A DNA stretch of 64,000 nt from Neobacillus sp. CF12 (GTDB taxonomy: Bacteria; Bacillota; Bacilli; Bacillales; Cytobacillaceae), in NCBI RefSeq assembly GCF_030348765.1, contig NZ_JAUCEU010000007.1, positions 2,536,501-2,600,500 of the forward strand. Reading direction: 5' to 3'. Below are positions 53,816-62,339 of the stretch, piece after piece (within the stretch, counting starts at the first letter, position 1; every line of letters starts with the position of its first letter). The notes under the pieces are model-generated. The model did not search any database, had not been told where the DNA came from, and saw only the letters and a list, made by a program, of their open reading frames with translations. The translations under genes and the position numbers were made by a program.

Positions 53816-54859
53816 CTATACTCCTTTATGCAGCCAATCCCAAGCCATATCTCTTGCATATGCATCCTTTGAGGTTTCTAAAACCTTTTGTAATATTGCC
53901 TTCCCATTAGGGAACTGACCAATTGATTGACCCGCCTGTGAACGAACCCACCAAATCTGATCATGGAGCAGTTCAATTAATCTTGGAATACCCTTTTCTT
54001 CCTTAATCGCACCTATGAGTTTTGCTGCCACCATTCTCTCCTGCCATTTAGTGGAGTGCATCATTTCTAAGCAAGGCTCTATATCTTTTACATAGCCTAT
54101 TTCTGCTAGAGCCTTTAATGCACGAAGCTTTACCTCACCTTGATAGGTTGAAAAAACATTTTCAGTAAATACACGATATTCTATAGCTCTTTTCAAAGAA
54201 ATAACATCTAGAATGGCATATTGCAGTGGAGTAGAGCTTTTATGAAAACCTAATACAAACTGATCAAATAGTACTTGTTCTAAACGGGTTAAAATACTTC
54301 TATAGTCATACTCTGATAAATAATGATATGTATTTGTAAGTAAGTCTTTTAAACCGCTAAATTGAAACGAAGCAAGGATTCTCAACATATGAATACTTTC
54401 TTGATGAGAAATTTTCTTCTTTATTGTCAACAGAACAACATCATCTAGCAGATTTATCATTTGAAAATCCTCAATATGGTAAAGTGCATTCATACGATGA
54501 CTCCATCTTTTGCTTTTAAGTCGTTTTCGATAGTAATCCTGTAGAACGAGAGTGGCCAATTCTGATAGTCTTTTCTTTTCTTCCTCGCCTTCTATAATCT
54601 TCACATACTTACTAAGGAGTTCTTCCATTGCTTTTTGTTTTATTGCTGTTTTTTCAAAACCTATCCCCCTGACTAAGTCACCTTCTGCTATTATCGAAAG
54701 AACTTGCGGGTTAATTTTCTTTTTATAATCTTCAATCTTTCTTCTTTTTTTATTTTCGTAAAGTTTCCGAGACATCAAATACAGCAATAAAAGAACTAGT
54801 AAAGACAGAAGTGATAAAGTAATTATAATAAGGAACAAAACCTCTTGATTTATCATCAT
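53816..54859 (-). CDS. membrane-anchored HEAT-repeat protein
   Basis: A 347-residue protein: one N-terminal helix (LFLIIITLSLLSLLVLLLLY), a basic stretch, then alpha-helical HEAT-type repeats, clearest at the C-terminus (RALKALAEIGYVKDIEPCLE, RMVAAKLIGAIKEEKGIPRL, VRSQAGQSIGQFPNGKAILQ). Such scaffolds mediate protein contacts. Lying between a receiver protein and a synthase, it may couple the signal to the synthase on the inner membrane face. The ATG follows the receiver gene's TAA with no gap. I know no characterised homologue. Confidence 0.72.
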   Translation of the reverse strand: MMINQEVLFLIIITLSLLSLLVLLLLYLMSRKLYENKKRRKIEDYKKKINPQVLSIIAEGDLVRGIGFEKTAIKQKAMEELLSKYVKIIEGEEEKKRLSELATLVLQDYYRKRLKSKRWSHRMNALYHIEDFQMINLLDDVVLLTIKKKISHQESIHMLRILASFQFSGLKDLLTNTYHYLSEYDYRSILTRLEQVLFDQFVLGFHKSSTPLQYAILDVISLKRAIEYRVFTENVFSTYQGEVKLRALKALAEIGYVKDIEPCLEMMHSTKWQERMVAAKLIGAIKEEKGIPRLIELLHDQIWWVRSQAGQSIGQFPNGKAILQKVLETSKDAYARDMAWDWLHKGV

Positions 54860-55264
54860 TTACTTCATCCTTTGAATGATTTGAAGAACTCTCGCCTGGA
54901 GTTCCTTAATACTAAAAGGTTTCGTAACATAATCATCAGCACCTAATTTAAGTGCCTTTTCAATTTCAGACTGGCTTTTTCGGCCTGAAAGCATTAATAC
55001 ATATACATGTTTACTTCTGTTAATTCTGACCTTTTGCAAGATCTCGATACCATCCATAATTGGCATAACACCGTCAAGAATCAAAAGGTGTTCCCCTTTT
55101 TCATCTAAGGCGTTAGATTCAAAAAATTGAACTCCATCGTCATATGTTTCAATATTAATCTCAAAGTGTTCTATATTCATCGAATGGAGAATCCTTACAA
55201 GCAACGTCTGGACCATTAGGTCATTATCAATGATTGATATAAACAATTTATTTTTACTACTCAT
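54860..55264 (-). CDS. stand-alone response-regulator receiver protein
   Basis: A 134-residue CheY-like receiver and nothing else: acidic pocket IIDND near 10-14, phospho-acceptor Asp in LLILDGVMPIMDG near 62, the Ser switch position in MLSGRKS near 90, and the invariant Lys in DYVTKPFSIKEL near 112. It has no DNA-binding output domain, so it must act through protein contacts, most simply with the HEAT protein encoded next. GAGGAAACA precedes ATG 55264. No cognate kinase is adjacent. A MITE-like element lies 47 bp upstream of the start. Confidence 0.85.
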   Translation of the reverse strand: MSSKNKLFISIIDNDLMVQTLLVRILHSMNIEHFEINIETYDDGVQFFESNALDEKGEHLLILDGVMPIMDGIEILQKVRINRSKHVYVLMLSGRKSQSEIEKALKLGADDYVTKPFSIKELQARVLQIIQRMK

Positions 55265-55318
55265 TGTTTCCTCTTTCGTTGGCATATTCAAAATCATCCA
55301 TATCTTTAATATTCTTTT

Positions 55319-55518
55319 GGCTGTGTAAATTTTGGCTGTTGATTTGCGCTCCACTAAGGAAAGCTTCTTTGAATAAGCACCGCAGTGACAGGCGGTCTCT
55401 GCCTGTCACGATGCACTTCGCTTTCCGCGGGCGGTACGTGGAGCCTCCCGCAGGAGTCTTCGTGCCTTCCGCACAAATCAACAGAGTGCCAAAATTAATA
55501 TCGGCTTATAACACAGCC
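55319..55518. mobile_element. MITE-like element, copy 2 (200 bp)
   Basis: It shares the GC-rich core of the element at 34968-35210 (GTGACAGGCGGTC hairpin, GCACTTCGCTTTCCG, CGCAGGAGTCTTCGTGCCTT) but lacks about 40 bp of the central stem. The ends GGCTGTGT/ACACAGCC are inverted repeats, and an inner inverted repeat CTGTTGATTTG/CAAATCAACAG is better preserved. Both flanks carry the identical 8-bp ATTCTTTT (55311-55318 and 55519-55526). It fills the gap between the receiver gene and cdd. Confidence 0.88.
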
Positions 55519-55591
55519 ATTCTTTTAAATTATGCCCGTTTTATTAAATTGCATGAAAAAAGAGGCAGGACGGTTATCCTGCCTCAACGTT

Positions 55592-55993
<402 letters not shown>

Positions 55994-56016
55994 TCACACC
56001 CGCAATCCTCATTTTA

Positions 56017-56184
56017 TCATTGGAAAAATTTGACCATCCAACCAGCGACCACGCCTCCAAAATATACTCCAAAGACACCGACTACAGCAGAAAACACGGG
56101 AGGAGCAGGTAGTGGAAGTTTCATAAACTTAAACAAGATACCAACAATTAACCCAGCAATTAATGCTAATAATACTTCCTTCAT
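56017..56184 (-). CDS. XapX-domain small membrane protein
   Basis: Fifty-five residues: MKEVLLALIAGLIVGILFKF, then the conserved KLPLPAPPVFSAVVGVFGVY and a glycine-rich second helix. This is the XapX domain, a small two-helix membrane protein named from the E. coli xanthosine operon and of unknown function. It starts 23 bases after deoC with GAGGGAAATGAG upstream and ends 29 bases before cdd, so it is a member of the nucleoside operon. Confidence 0.85.
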   Translation of the reverse strand: MKEVLLALIAGLIVGILFKFMKLPLPAPPVFSAVVGVFGVYFGGVVAGWMVKFFQ

Positions 56185-56207
56185 CTCATTTCCCTCAAAT
56201 CTAAAGA

Positions 56208-56882
56208 TTAATAATTGTCTAGAGAAAGTTCACCTTTACTAATAGACACTCCAGAACTTGCACCGATACGTGTAGCACCAGCTTCGATCATTGCAAGTGC
56301 ATCCTCACGGCTGCGTACGCCTCCAGATGCCTTTACACCAATCTCAGGTCCCACTGTTTCACGCATTAACTTAATATCTTCAACAGTTGCCCCGCCCGTT
56401 GAAAATCCAGTTGAGGTTTTTACAAAGTCTGCTCCAGCTTTAACTGAAATTTCACAGGCTCTTACTTTTTCCTCATTCGTTAATAGACAAGTCTCAATAA
56501 TAACCTTTGTTAGTGCTTTTCCTTGCGCTGCCTCAACAACAGCTTTGATATCTCTTTCAACTAAATCATCTTTTTTATCCTTAAGTGCGGCGATGTTGAT
56601 GACCATATCGATTTCATTTGCACCATTTTCAATCGCATTTTTTGTTTCAAATGCCTTTGTTTCTGGTGTAGAAGCTCCTAAAGGAAATCCGATTACCGTA
56701 CAGACTTTTACCTCTGGGGTATCTTTCAGCATTTCTGCTGATATTTTTACCCAAGTTGGATTAACACATACAGATGCGAATGAATATTTCTTAGCTTCAT
56801 CAACTAATTTAACGATTTCTTCTTTTGTTGCATCAGCCTTTAATAATGTATGATCTATCATTTTAGTCACATTTTGAGTCAT
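56208..56882 (-). CDS. deoC: deoxyribose-phosphate aldolase
   Basis: This 224-residue class I aldolase splits 2-deoxyribose-5-phosphate into glyceraldehyde-3-phosphate and acetaldehyde. [11 protein letters not shown] is near 9, [18 protein letters not shown] near 59-76, the Schiff-base Lys in [14 protein letters not shown] near 152, and the second Lys in [10 protein letters not shown] near 182. The B. subtilis gene is dra/deoC under DeoR, and a DeoR-like gene lies directly upstream here. AGGGAGG precedes the ATG at 56882. Confidence 0.94.
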   Translation of the reverse strand: MTQNVTKMIDHTLLKADATKEEIVKLVDEAKKYSFASVCVNPTWVKISAEMLKDTPEVKVCTVIGFPLGASTPETKAFETKNAIENGANEIDMVINIAALKDKKDDLVERDIKAVVEAAQGKALTKVIIETCLLTNEEKVRACEISVKAGADFVKTSTGFSTGGATVEDIKLMRETVGPEIGVKASGGVRSREDALAMIEAGATRIGASSGVSISKGELSLDNY

Positions 56883-56943
56883 TAGATATTTCCTCCCTAT
56901 AGATGAAAAGCATAATATTTTAGTTGTTTATATCCACAAGCTA

Positions 56944-56990
56944 ACTATAACAAAATGACTGCACATATGTAAATGCATATTTGAACAAAT
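56944..56990 (-). promoter_or_regulatory. deoC promoter with candidate DeoR operator
   Basis: On the minus strand TTTACA (56973-56968), 18-bp spacer, TATAGT (56949-56944). ATTTG-AA-CAAAT (56979-56990) lies immediately upstream of the -35, a position like the DeoR operator of B. subtilis (about -60 to -43), whose sequence is also of TTGAACAAA type as I recall it. Confidence 0.5.
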
Positions 56991-57022
56991 GTAAAACTTT
57001 AATGTTTTGTCGAGTAAATTAT

Positions 57023-57964
57023 TTACTTTTTATCCAGAAGGAACTTAGCAGAGAATTGATCTGTTATTAACACATTGGCATAATTCCCCTTTAAAGCACC
57101 ATATATGCCCTCAATTTTATTCGGTCCGCCTGCAACAAGAATCGAGTATTCCTTGTTCCGTAAATCCTCTAATTTAACTCCCAGCGTTCTTTCGTTCAGA
57201 CTTTCATTACACACTTCACCATCTTTATCAAAGAAACGTGAACAAATATCCCCGACCGCCTTTTCGTTTAGAGCCTTTTGATCACTTTCTGTAAAATACC
57301 CCATTTGGAACAATAATGAGTCCTTTTTAATCGATCCAATGGTAAACACAGCGATATTGGCCTTTTTGCCAAGGTCAAGGATTTTATGAATATGCCTGTC
57401 AGCCTCCATTGCCTGCTTCACGACAACATGGTCTACAATCGCCGGCAAGGGAAGATTAAGTGGTGTAGTATTGTATGCTTTGCCAAAAAGGTACAGGATT
57501 TCCGACGCATACGTATTCGTTTCAGCATGGCTTACGCCGCCCTTTAGCTGAACAACCTTCACGTCTTTGACATATTTCTGCCTCAACTCAACCGCAATAT
57601 GATACAACGTTGTTCCCCACGTGACCCCAATAATGTCTTGGTCCTTTACAATTTCATCAAGATACAATGCTGCCTTTTCCCCAAGGTAATTTTTGATAAT
57701 ATGATTTTCAAATTGCGGAATAGGCGTAACAATTGCCCTTTTCAAATTGAACCTAATTTCTAACTCGCGAGCCAGATTTTCAACGTCTTCATATGGATCC
57801 ATGATGTTGATTTGAACGATTCCTTCACTTTTTGCCTGCTGTAATAAACGGGACACTGTAGGGCGTGAAACACCTAATTTCTCAGCTATTTCGTTTTGAT
57901 TATAATCCAATAAATAATATAGTTTTGCAGCTTCTATCACCTTGCTAAGTTTTTCTCGGTCCAC
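57023..57964 (-). CDS. deoR: SorC-family deoxyribonucleoside regulator DeoR
   Basis: A 313-residue protein with an N-terminal HTH (YNQNEIAEKLGVSRPTVSRL near 20-39) and a SorC-type sugar-binding domain (GVTWGTTLYHIAVELRQKYV near 111, VAGGPNKIEGIYGALKG near 280). In B. subtilis DeoR of this family represses the dra-nupC-pdp operon and is released by deoxyribose-5-phosphate; the deoC gene next door makes the same role likely. GTG 57964 follows AAAGGTGATG. A second dyad CATTTG-N8-CAAATG at 58036-58055 lies upstream of the gene and could mediate autoregulation. Confidence 0.85.
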   Translation of the reverse strand: MDREKLSKVIEAAKLYYLLDYNQNEIAEKLGVSRPTVSRLLQQAKSEGIVQINIMDPYEDVENLARELEIRFNLKRAIVTPIPQFENHIIKNYLGEKAALYLDEIVKDQDIIGVTWGTTLYHIAVELRQKYVKDVKVVQLKGGVSHAETNTYASEILYLFGKAYNTTPLNLPLPAIVDHVVVKQAMEADRHIHKILDLGKKANIAVFTIGSIKKDSLLFQMGYFTESDQKALNEKAVGDICSRFFDKDGEVCNESLNERTLGVKLEDLRNKEYSILVAGGPNKIEGIYGALKGNYANVLITDQFSAKFLLDKK

Positions 57965-58222
57965 TTTTCATCACCTTTGTTTCCACTTTTTTTAATATTA
58001 TAACAAGAAGTGAAGAGAATCCCCTAATACTTTTACATTTGTAAAACCACAAATGAACATTTTTACCTTACTTCTGTTGCATTTTCATTCATAAATGAGG
58101 GAATCATTCTTATCATATTTACTACGTACATTACCTTGACACGAAATAGTCAACCACCACTAATTTCCGATTTTGCTATACTAAGTTCAGGGATATATTT
58201 CCTACAAGAAGGAGGTCACAAA

Positions 58223-60403
58223 ATGGGGAAAATCGGAGGACTCATATACCGTTACCGAAAAACGGTACTGGCGCTATGGCTGCTTATCATTGCACTATCG
58301 GTAGTTTTCGCCTTAAAACTACCTTCTGTATTAAGTGGCAACGGCTTTGAATACAAAGGTGAATATAACAAAACAAGAATGCTCCTTGAAGAGGATTTTG
58401 GACAAGCCAAGTCATCCATTATCCTTGTCTTCGGAAGAGAGCGTACCGTTACTGAGCGTGACTGGAATCAATTTATTAAAGCAACCTTTGAAGATCTAAA
58501 AAACTTCGACGATGCCAAAAGCATTACTAGTCCATTTGACCGGGAAGGAATGATCAAAGATGAAGTTGCCTATGGTGTATTGGCTTTTGATAAAAAAGCA
58601 GAGGAGCTCGGCAATGAGATTGAACAATTGAACAAGCTTCTTAAAAATAAACAGGGACTAACCGTTACCATGACAGGTGAACCGATTATTGTTCAAGACC
58701 TTAATATTGCCAGCCAAGAGGATTTAGCCAAGGCTGAAATGATCGGACTGCCGATTGCCCTATTAGTCTTAGTCCTAGCGTTCGGAGGGTTAATTGCAGC
58801 CTCAATCCCAATTGTGATCGGTGTTGTATCGATTCTCGCAACAATGGGTGCAGTTTTCTTTTTTAGTTATCGTGCCGATTTGACCATCTTTATTTTAAAT
58901 ATCGTTCCCATGATCGGGCTCGCTCTAAGTATTGACTTTGCTCTATTGTTAATTAACCGCTACAAAGAAGAATTACATACCAAATCCATCCGTGAAGCAA
59001 TAGAGATCAGTGTGGCAACGGCCGGGCGTTCGATTATTTTTTCAGGACTTTGCGTTTTTATTGGCTTATCCGCTCTATGGTTTATTAAAATCGATATTTT
59101 TCAAAATGTTGCATTAGGCGGTATGGCCGTCGTATTTATTTCAGCCTTTTGTGCTTTGACCTTTCTCCCAGCTCTGCTGGCTGTAATCGGAACAAGAATT
59201 AATAAGTTTAGTATTATTCGGGCAAAGGATTCAAACACAAGTCTATGGCATCGATTTGCCACGTTTGTGATGAGACATCCTATTCTGATGGCAGGAGTAT
59301 CCCTAGCCATTCTGTTAGCCGGACTTATTCCGGTTGCACAAATGACGATGTCGATTCCAGGTACAGAATCACTCCCAGCTAAATATCCATCCAGAGTCGC
59401 TTTTGAGACCTTTGAGCATCATTTTATTTCTAAAGATAAACGAACCGATAACAAAGTAACCATCGTACTTGAAACTGAAGGATCTATTTTAGAAATGGAA
59501 AACCTTATGAAGGTCAGCAACTATATAAAGAGCCTTGAGAAGGAAAAACTAGTTGATACCGTTGATTCTCCGTTTTCGGTAACGGGCATTGCCGATGAGA
59601 AAGAATTGTCTCAAACGCTATCTTTTGGGCCAAAAGAACAGACAACTCCAATACTAGACTATTTTGTCAGAGACAATAAAATGCTGATTGAGGTTTATTT
59701 AAAAACGACTGACCATTCGGCAGCGGCTAGAAAGTGGGTTCGTGACTGGTCAAATCGTGACAGTGAGTTGACCACCCATTTTGGTGGTTCGATAAAATTC
59801 GAACAGGAGATCTTTGATGAGATATTTAAGAAAGCGCCATACGGGTTATTATTAATTGTTGTTTCAACCTTCTTCATTCTCATGGCTGCTTTCAGGTCAA
59901 TCCTCATTCCTTTGAAGGCTATATTAATGAATATCTTGAGTCTAAGCTGTACGTTCGGGATTGTTGTCTGGATTTTTCAGAAGGGGCATTTTGGTATCGA
60001 GCCCGTCGATATTGCGTTAATCTTACCCGTCTTTGTGTTTACGCTCGTTTTTGGACTGTCAATGGACTACGAAGTTTTCCTAATTTCGAGGATTCAGGAG
60101 TTTTATTTAAAAACAGGAGATAATACAGAAGCCACGATATCGGGGTTAACCTACACGAGTAAAATTATTACCTCTGCTGCCGCGATTATGATTGTGGTAA
60201 CAGGCGCTTTTGCTTTTACAGGCGTCATGCCGATTAAACAGCTTGGCGTCGGCATTGCGATTGCGATTTTCATTGACGCCACCATCGTACGGATGGCTCT
60301 GGTTCCTGCTTTAATGAAGTTGTTCGGGGATTGGAACTGGTGGTTTTTTGGACTTAAGAATAAAGCACAAACGAAGGAAAGAAAAAGCCAGCCTGATATA
60401 TAG
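58223..60403 (+). CDS. MMPL/RND-family membrane exporter
   Basis: The protein has 726 residues and twelve membrane helices in two halves, each with a large extracytoplasmic loop after its first helix. Family motifs are FEYKGEYNKTRMLLEEDFGQ in loop 1, NIVPMIGLALSIDFALLLIN with RYKEEL near 230-260, and GLSMDYEVFLISRIQEFYLK near 610. MMPL proteins export lipids, siderophores or drugs; the cargo is unknown. ATG 58223 follows AAGGAGG at 8 bases; the longer frame from 58136 begins upstream of the promoter-like region. A dyad TTGAC-N8-GTCAA at 58136-58153 could be an operator. Confidence 0.87.
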   Translation: MGKIGGLIYRYRKTVLALWLLIIALSVVFALKLPSVLSGNGFEYKGEYNKTRMLLEEDFGQAKSSIILVFGRERTVTERDWNQFIKATFEDLKNFDDAKSITSPFDREGMIKDEVAYGVLAFDKKAEELGNEIEQLNKLLKNKQGLTVTMTGEPIIVQDLNIASQEDLAKAEMIGLPIALLVLVLAFGGLIAASIPIVIGVVSILATMGAVFFFSYRADLTIFILNIVPMIGLALSIDFALLLINRYKEELHTKSIREAIEISVATAGRSIIFSGLCVFIGLSALWFIKIDIFQNVALGGMAVVFISAFCALTFLPALLAVIGTRINKFSIIRAKDSNTSLWHRFATFVMRHPILMAGVSLAILLAGLIPVAQMTMSIPGTESLPAKYPSRVAFETFEHHFISKDKRTDNKVTIVLETEGSILEMENLMKVSNYIKSLEKEKLVDTVDSPFSVTGIADEKELSQTLSFGPKEQTTPILDYFVRDNKMLIEVYLKTTDHSAAARKWVRDWSNRDSELTTHFGGSIKFEQEIFDEIFKKAPYGLLLIVVSTFFILMAAFRSILIPLKAILMNILSLSCTFGIVVWIFQKGHFGIEPVDIALILPVFVFTLVFGLSMDYEVFLISRIQEFYLKTGDNTEATISGLTYTSKIITSAAAIMIVVTGAFAFTGVMPIKQLGVGIAIAIFIDATIVRMALVPALMKLFGDWNWWFFGLKNKAQTKERKSQPDI

Positions 60404-60430
60404 ACTCAGTTCCGATACTGATAGTTTTTT

Positions 60431-61223
60431 TGTCCTTCATTTTAACGATTAAGGACTAATCTTTCTATGCTAACTAATGATTTGTCCTTCATACCGCCGA
60501 TTAAGGACTAATCTTTCTATGCTCGCTTATGATTTGTCCTTCATACCGCCGATTAAGGACTAATCTTTCTATGCTCGCTTATGATTTGTCCTTCATACCG
60601 CCGATTAAGGACTAATCTTTGTATGGTCGATTATGATTTGTCCTTCATACCGCCGATTAAGGACTAATCTTTCTATTCTCGCTTATGATTTGTCCTTCAT
60701 ACCGCCGATTAAGGACTAATCTTTGTATGGTCGCTTATGATTTGTCCTTCATTACCGCCGATTAAGGACTAATCTTTGTATGTTAACTAATGATTTGTCC
60801 TTCATACCGCCGATGAAGGACTAATCTTTGTATATTAACTAATGATTAGTCCTTCATACCACCGATGAAGGACTAATCTTTGTATATTAACTAATGATTA
60901 GTCCTTCATACCACCGATGAAGGACTAATCTTTCTAGATTGCTCATGATCTGTCCTTCATACCGCCGATTAAGGACTAATCTTTGTATGTTAACTAATGA
61001 TTTGTCCTTCATACCGCCGATTAAGGACTAATCTTTGTATGGTCGCTTATGATTTGTCCTTCATACCTCCGATGAAGGACTAATCTTTCTAGATTGCTCA
61101 TGATCTGTCCTTCATACCGCCGATGAAGGACTAATCTTTCTATGATTGCTCATGATTAGTCCTTTATACCGCCGATTTCTATGCTTAAATACGAAATGTC
61201 CTTCATAACACCGATGAAGGACA
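60431..61223. repeat. 16-copy 52-bp tandem hairpin array
   Basis: GTCCTT recurs at 60431, 60484, 60536, 60588, 60640, 60692, 60744, 60797, 60849, 60901, 60952, 61004, 61056, 61107, 61159 and 61198, with steps of 51-53 except the last (39). Each unit has an inverted repeat GTCCTTCAT-N7-ATGAAGGAC (in many units ATTAAGGAC), then TAATCTTTSTAT and a variable CTAACTAATGATT-type linker. Units with GATTAGTCC also pair with GGACTAATC of the previous unit. It fills the 850-bp space between the convergent MMPL and cupin genes. There are no unique spacers. Confidence 0.95.
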
Positions 61224-61253
61224 TTTTAGCATTTGGAGCAAGTTACTAAAGAG

Positions 61254-61595
61254 TTAGATATTTTTTGCGTATTGTTCGCTAGGTACTTTACTTAACACAA
61301 CATATAAGCTGACAGGTTCACTGCCATTATTGTTAAAGGCAAGCTCCTCGTCCCCGCCTACATGAACCAAATCTGCATCTGATACTGGCGTTTCCTGACC
61401 ATCGATAATGAAGGTACCATTCCCAGTGACGACATAAAGATAAACTTCTGTTCCAGGATGCTTATGAACGGGAAGCTGTTGTCCAGGCATGAAATTTAAC
61501 ACAAATGCTGTCGTTTCACCTTTTTTGTAAATAATCCGTTTTGTAAATCTCTCTTCGCTGAACTCTTGGTAGGCTTTAACTGAATTTTTTTCCAT
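61254..61595 (-). CDS. small cupin-domain protein
   Basis: One hundred and thirteen residues forming a single cupin barrel: motif 1 GQQLPVHKHPGTEVYLYVVTG near 39-58 gives the H-x-H...E metal ligands, and motif 2 spans residues of about 72-95 but lacks a clear ligand His (VSDADLVHVGGDEELAFNNN). Such proteins bind Mn or Fe and may be dioxygenases or sensors. AGGGAGGGAAAAAGG precedes the ATG. The perfect Fur-type palindrome just upstream suggests iron regulation. Confidence 0.82.
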   Translation of the reverse strand: MEKNSVKAYQEFSEERFTKRIIYKKGETTAFVLNFMPGQQLPVHKHPGTEVYLYVVTGNGTFIIDGQETPVSDADLVHVGGDEELAFNNNGSEPVSLYVVLSKVPSEQYAKNI

Positions 61596-61633
61596 CCTTT
61601 TTCCCTCCTAGTGATCTCTACCTATATCTTAAC

Positions 61634-61648
61634 TGAAAATCATTTTCA
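61634..61648 (-). promoter_or_regulatory. Fur-type operator upstream of the cupin gene
   Basis: TGAAAAT-C-ATTTTCA is a perfect 7-1-7 inverted repeat, two mismatches per pair of half-sites from TGATAATNATTATCA. It lies 39 bases before the cupin ATG. Confidence 0.65.
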
Positions 61649-61764
61649 ATTAAGTGAAGCGTATCACTGTTTATTATTTCTAATCGTTTCAAGGAGTTAA
61701 AAAGACAAAGTATAGTTTTTGCTATTGTAAGCAACATAAAGGAAAACAACTAAGGAGCATAAAA

Positions 61765-62223
61765 ATGTTGGTAGCAATAATTAGAATCGGTCTTTTAGTA
61801 ATCCCGTGGTTAACTGTTTTCTTTATTCCCAAAAATGTGTTTAAAAAATATACACCCGTTGCAATCTTCGCGTCCTTACTTGTTGCTATTAATTGTATGT
61901 TATCTGTTCCTTTTAAATGGTGGACAGTAAAGGGCGGGTTACTAAATAAAGTTATCAATGATGTAAGCTTTATATTAGGACCCTTTTTTATAGGAACCAT
62001 TTGGATTTTCCGTTTGACTTTCGGAAAATTCTGGTTATACCTGTTGACTAATACGGTGATGGACTTATTTCTAGCCTTTCCAATCAACTGGTTAATGCAA
62101 AGATTAAGAGTATATAAATTAGTAAATTTCAAGTCTAAACACGTCTTTTTCATTTCGATTTGTTTTGCTCTTTTTATTTACCCTTACCAATTGTTCATAT
62201 CTCAATCAAAATCCAGTAACTGA
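61765..62223 (+). CDS. hypothetical multi-pass membrane protein
   Basis: A 152-residue protein with about five hydrophobic segments (IIRIGLLVIPWLTVFFIP, VAIFASLLVAINCMLSV, VSFILGPFFIGTIWIF, LYLLTNTVMDLFLAFPI, VFFISICFALFIYPY). Basic residues lie between segments. I recognise it as similar in style to small Bacillus membrane proteins of unknown function, with no family I can name. AAGGAGC lies 6 bases before the ATG. It is monocistronic, followed by two hairpins. Confidence 0.7.
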   Translation: MLVAIIRIGLLVIPWLTVFFIPKNVFKKYTPVAIFASLLVAINCMLSVPFKWWTVKGGLLNKVINDVSFILGPFFIGTIWIFRLTFGKFWLYLLTNTVMDLFLAFPINWLMQRLRVYKLVNFKSKHVFFISICFALFIYPYQLFISQSKSSN

Positions 62224-62285
62224 AACTGGATTTTGATTATGCGATTCCGCAGGAAAAGGCTGCAATTTTGCAGCCAGATCTTTTT
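62208..62285 (+). terminator. two tandem hairpins, the second a terminator
   Basis: First hairpin AAAATCCAGT/ACTGGATTTT (62208-62234) overlaps the gene end. Second hairpin GGCTGCA/TGCAGCC (62258-62275) is followed by AGATCTTTTTAG. Confidence 0.7.
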
Positions 62286-62339
62286 AGTAAGGATCACATA
62301 TTTTCTTAGTACAGTAAACAAATTCTTTTAGGGTAAAAG

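Noticed and set aside
56215..56853. 212-codon plus-strand ORF opposite deoC
   Set aside because: Exact antisense shadow of deoC, a typical consequence of deoC codon usage; Ser/Thr/Ile-rich, no start signal.
58136..58222. N-terminal extension of the MMPL protein
   Set aside because: It overlaps promoter-like and operator-like sequence and lacks a binding site, whereas ATG 58223 has AAGGAGG.
60431..61223. CRISPR array
   Set aside because: Repeats are directly contiguous at 52 bp, the linker is semi-conserved rather than unique, and no cas gene is near.
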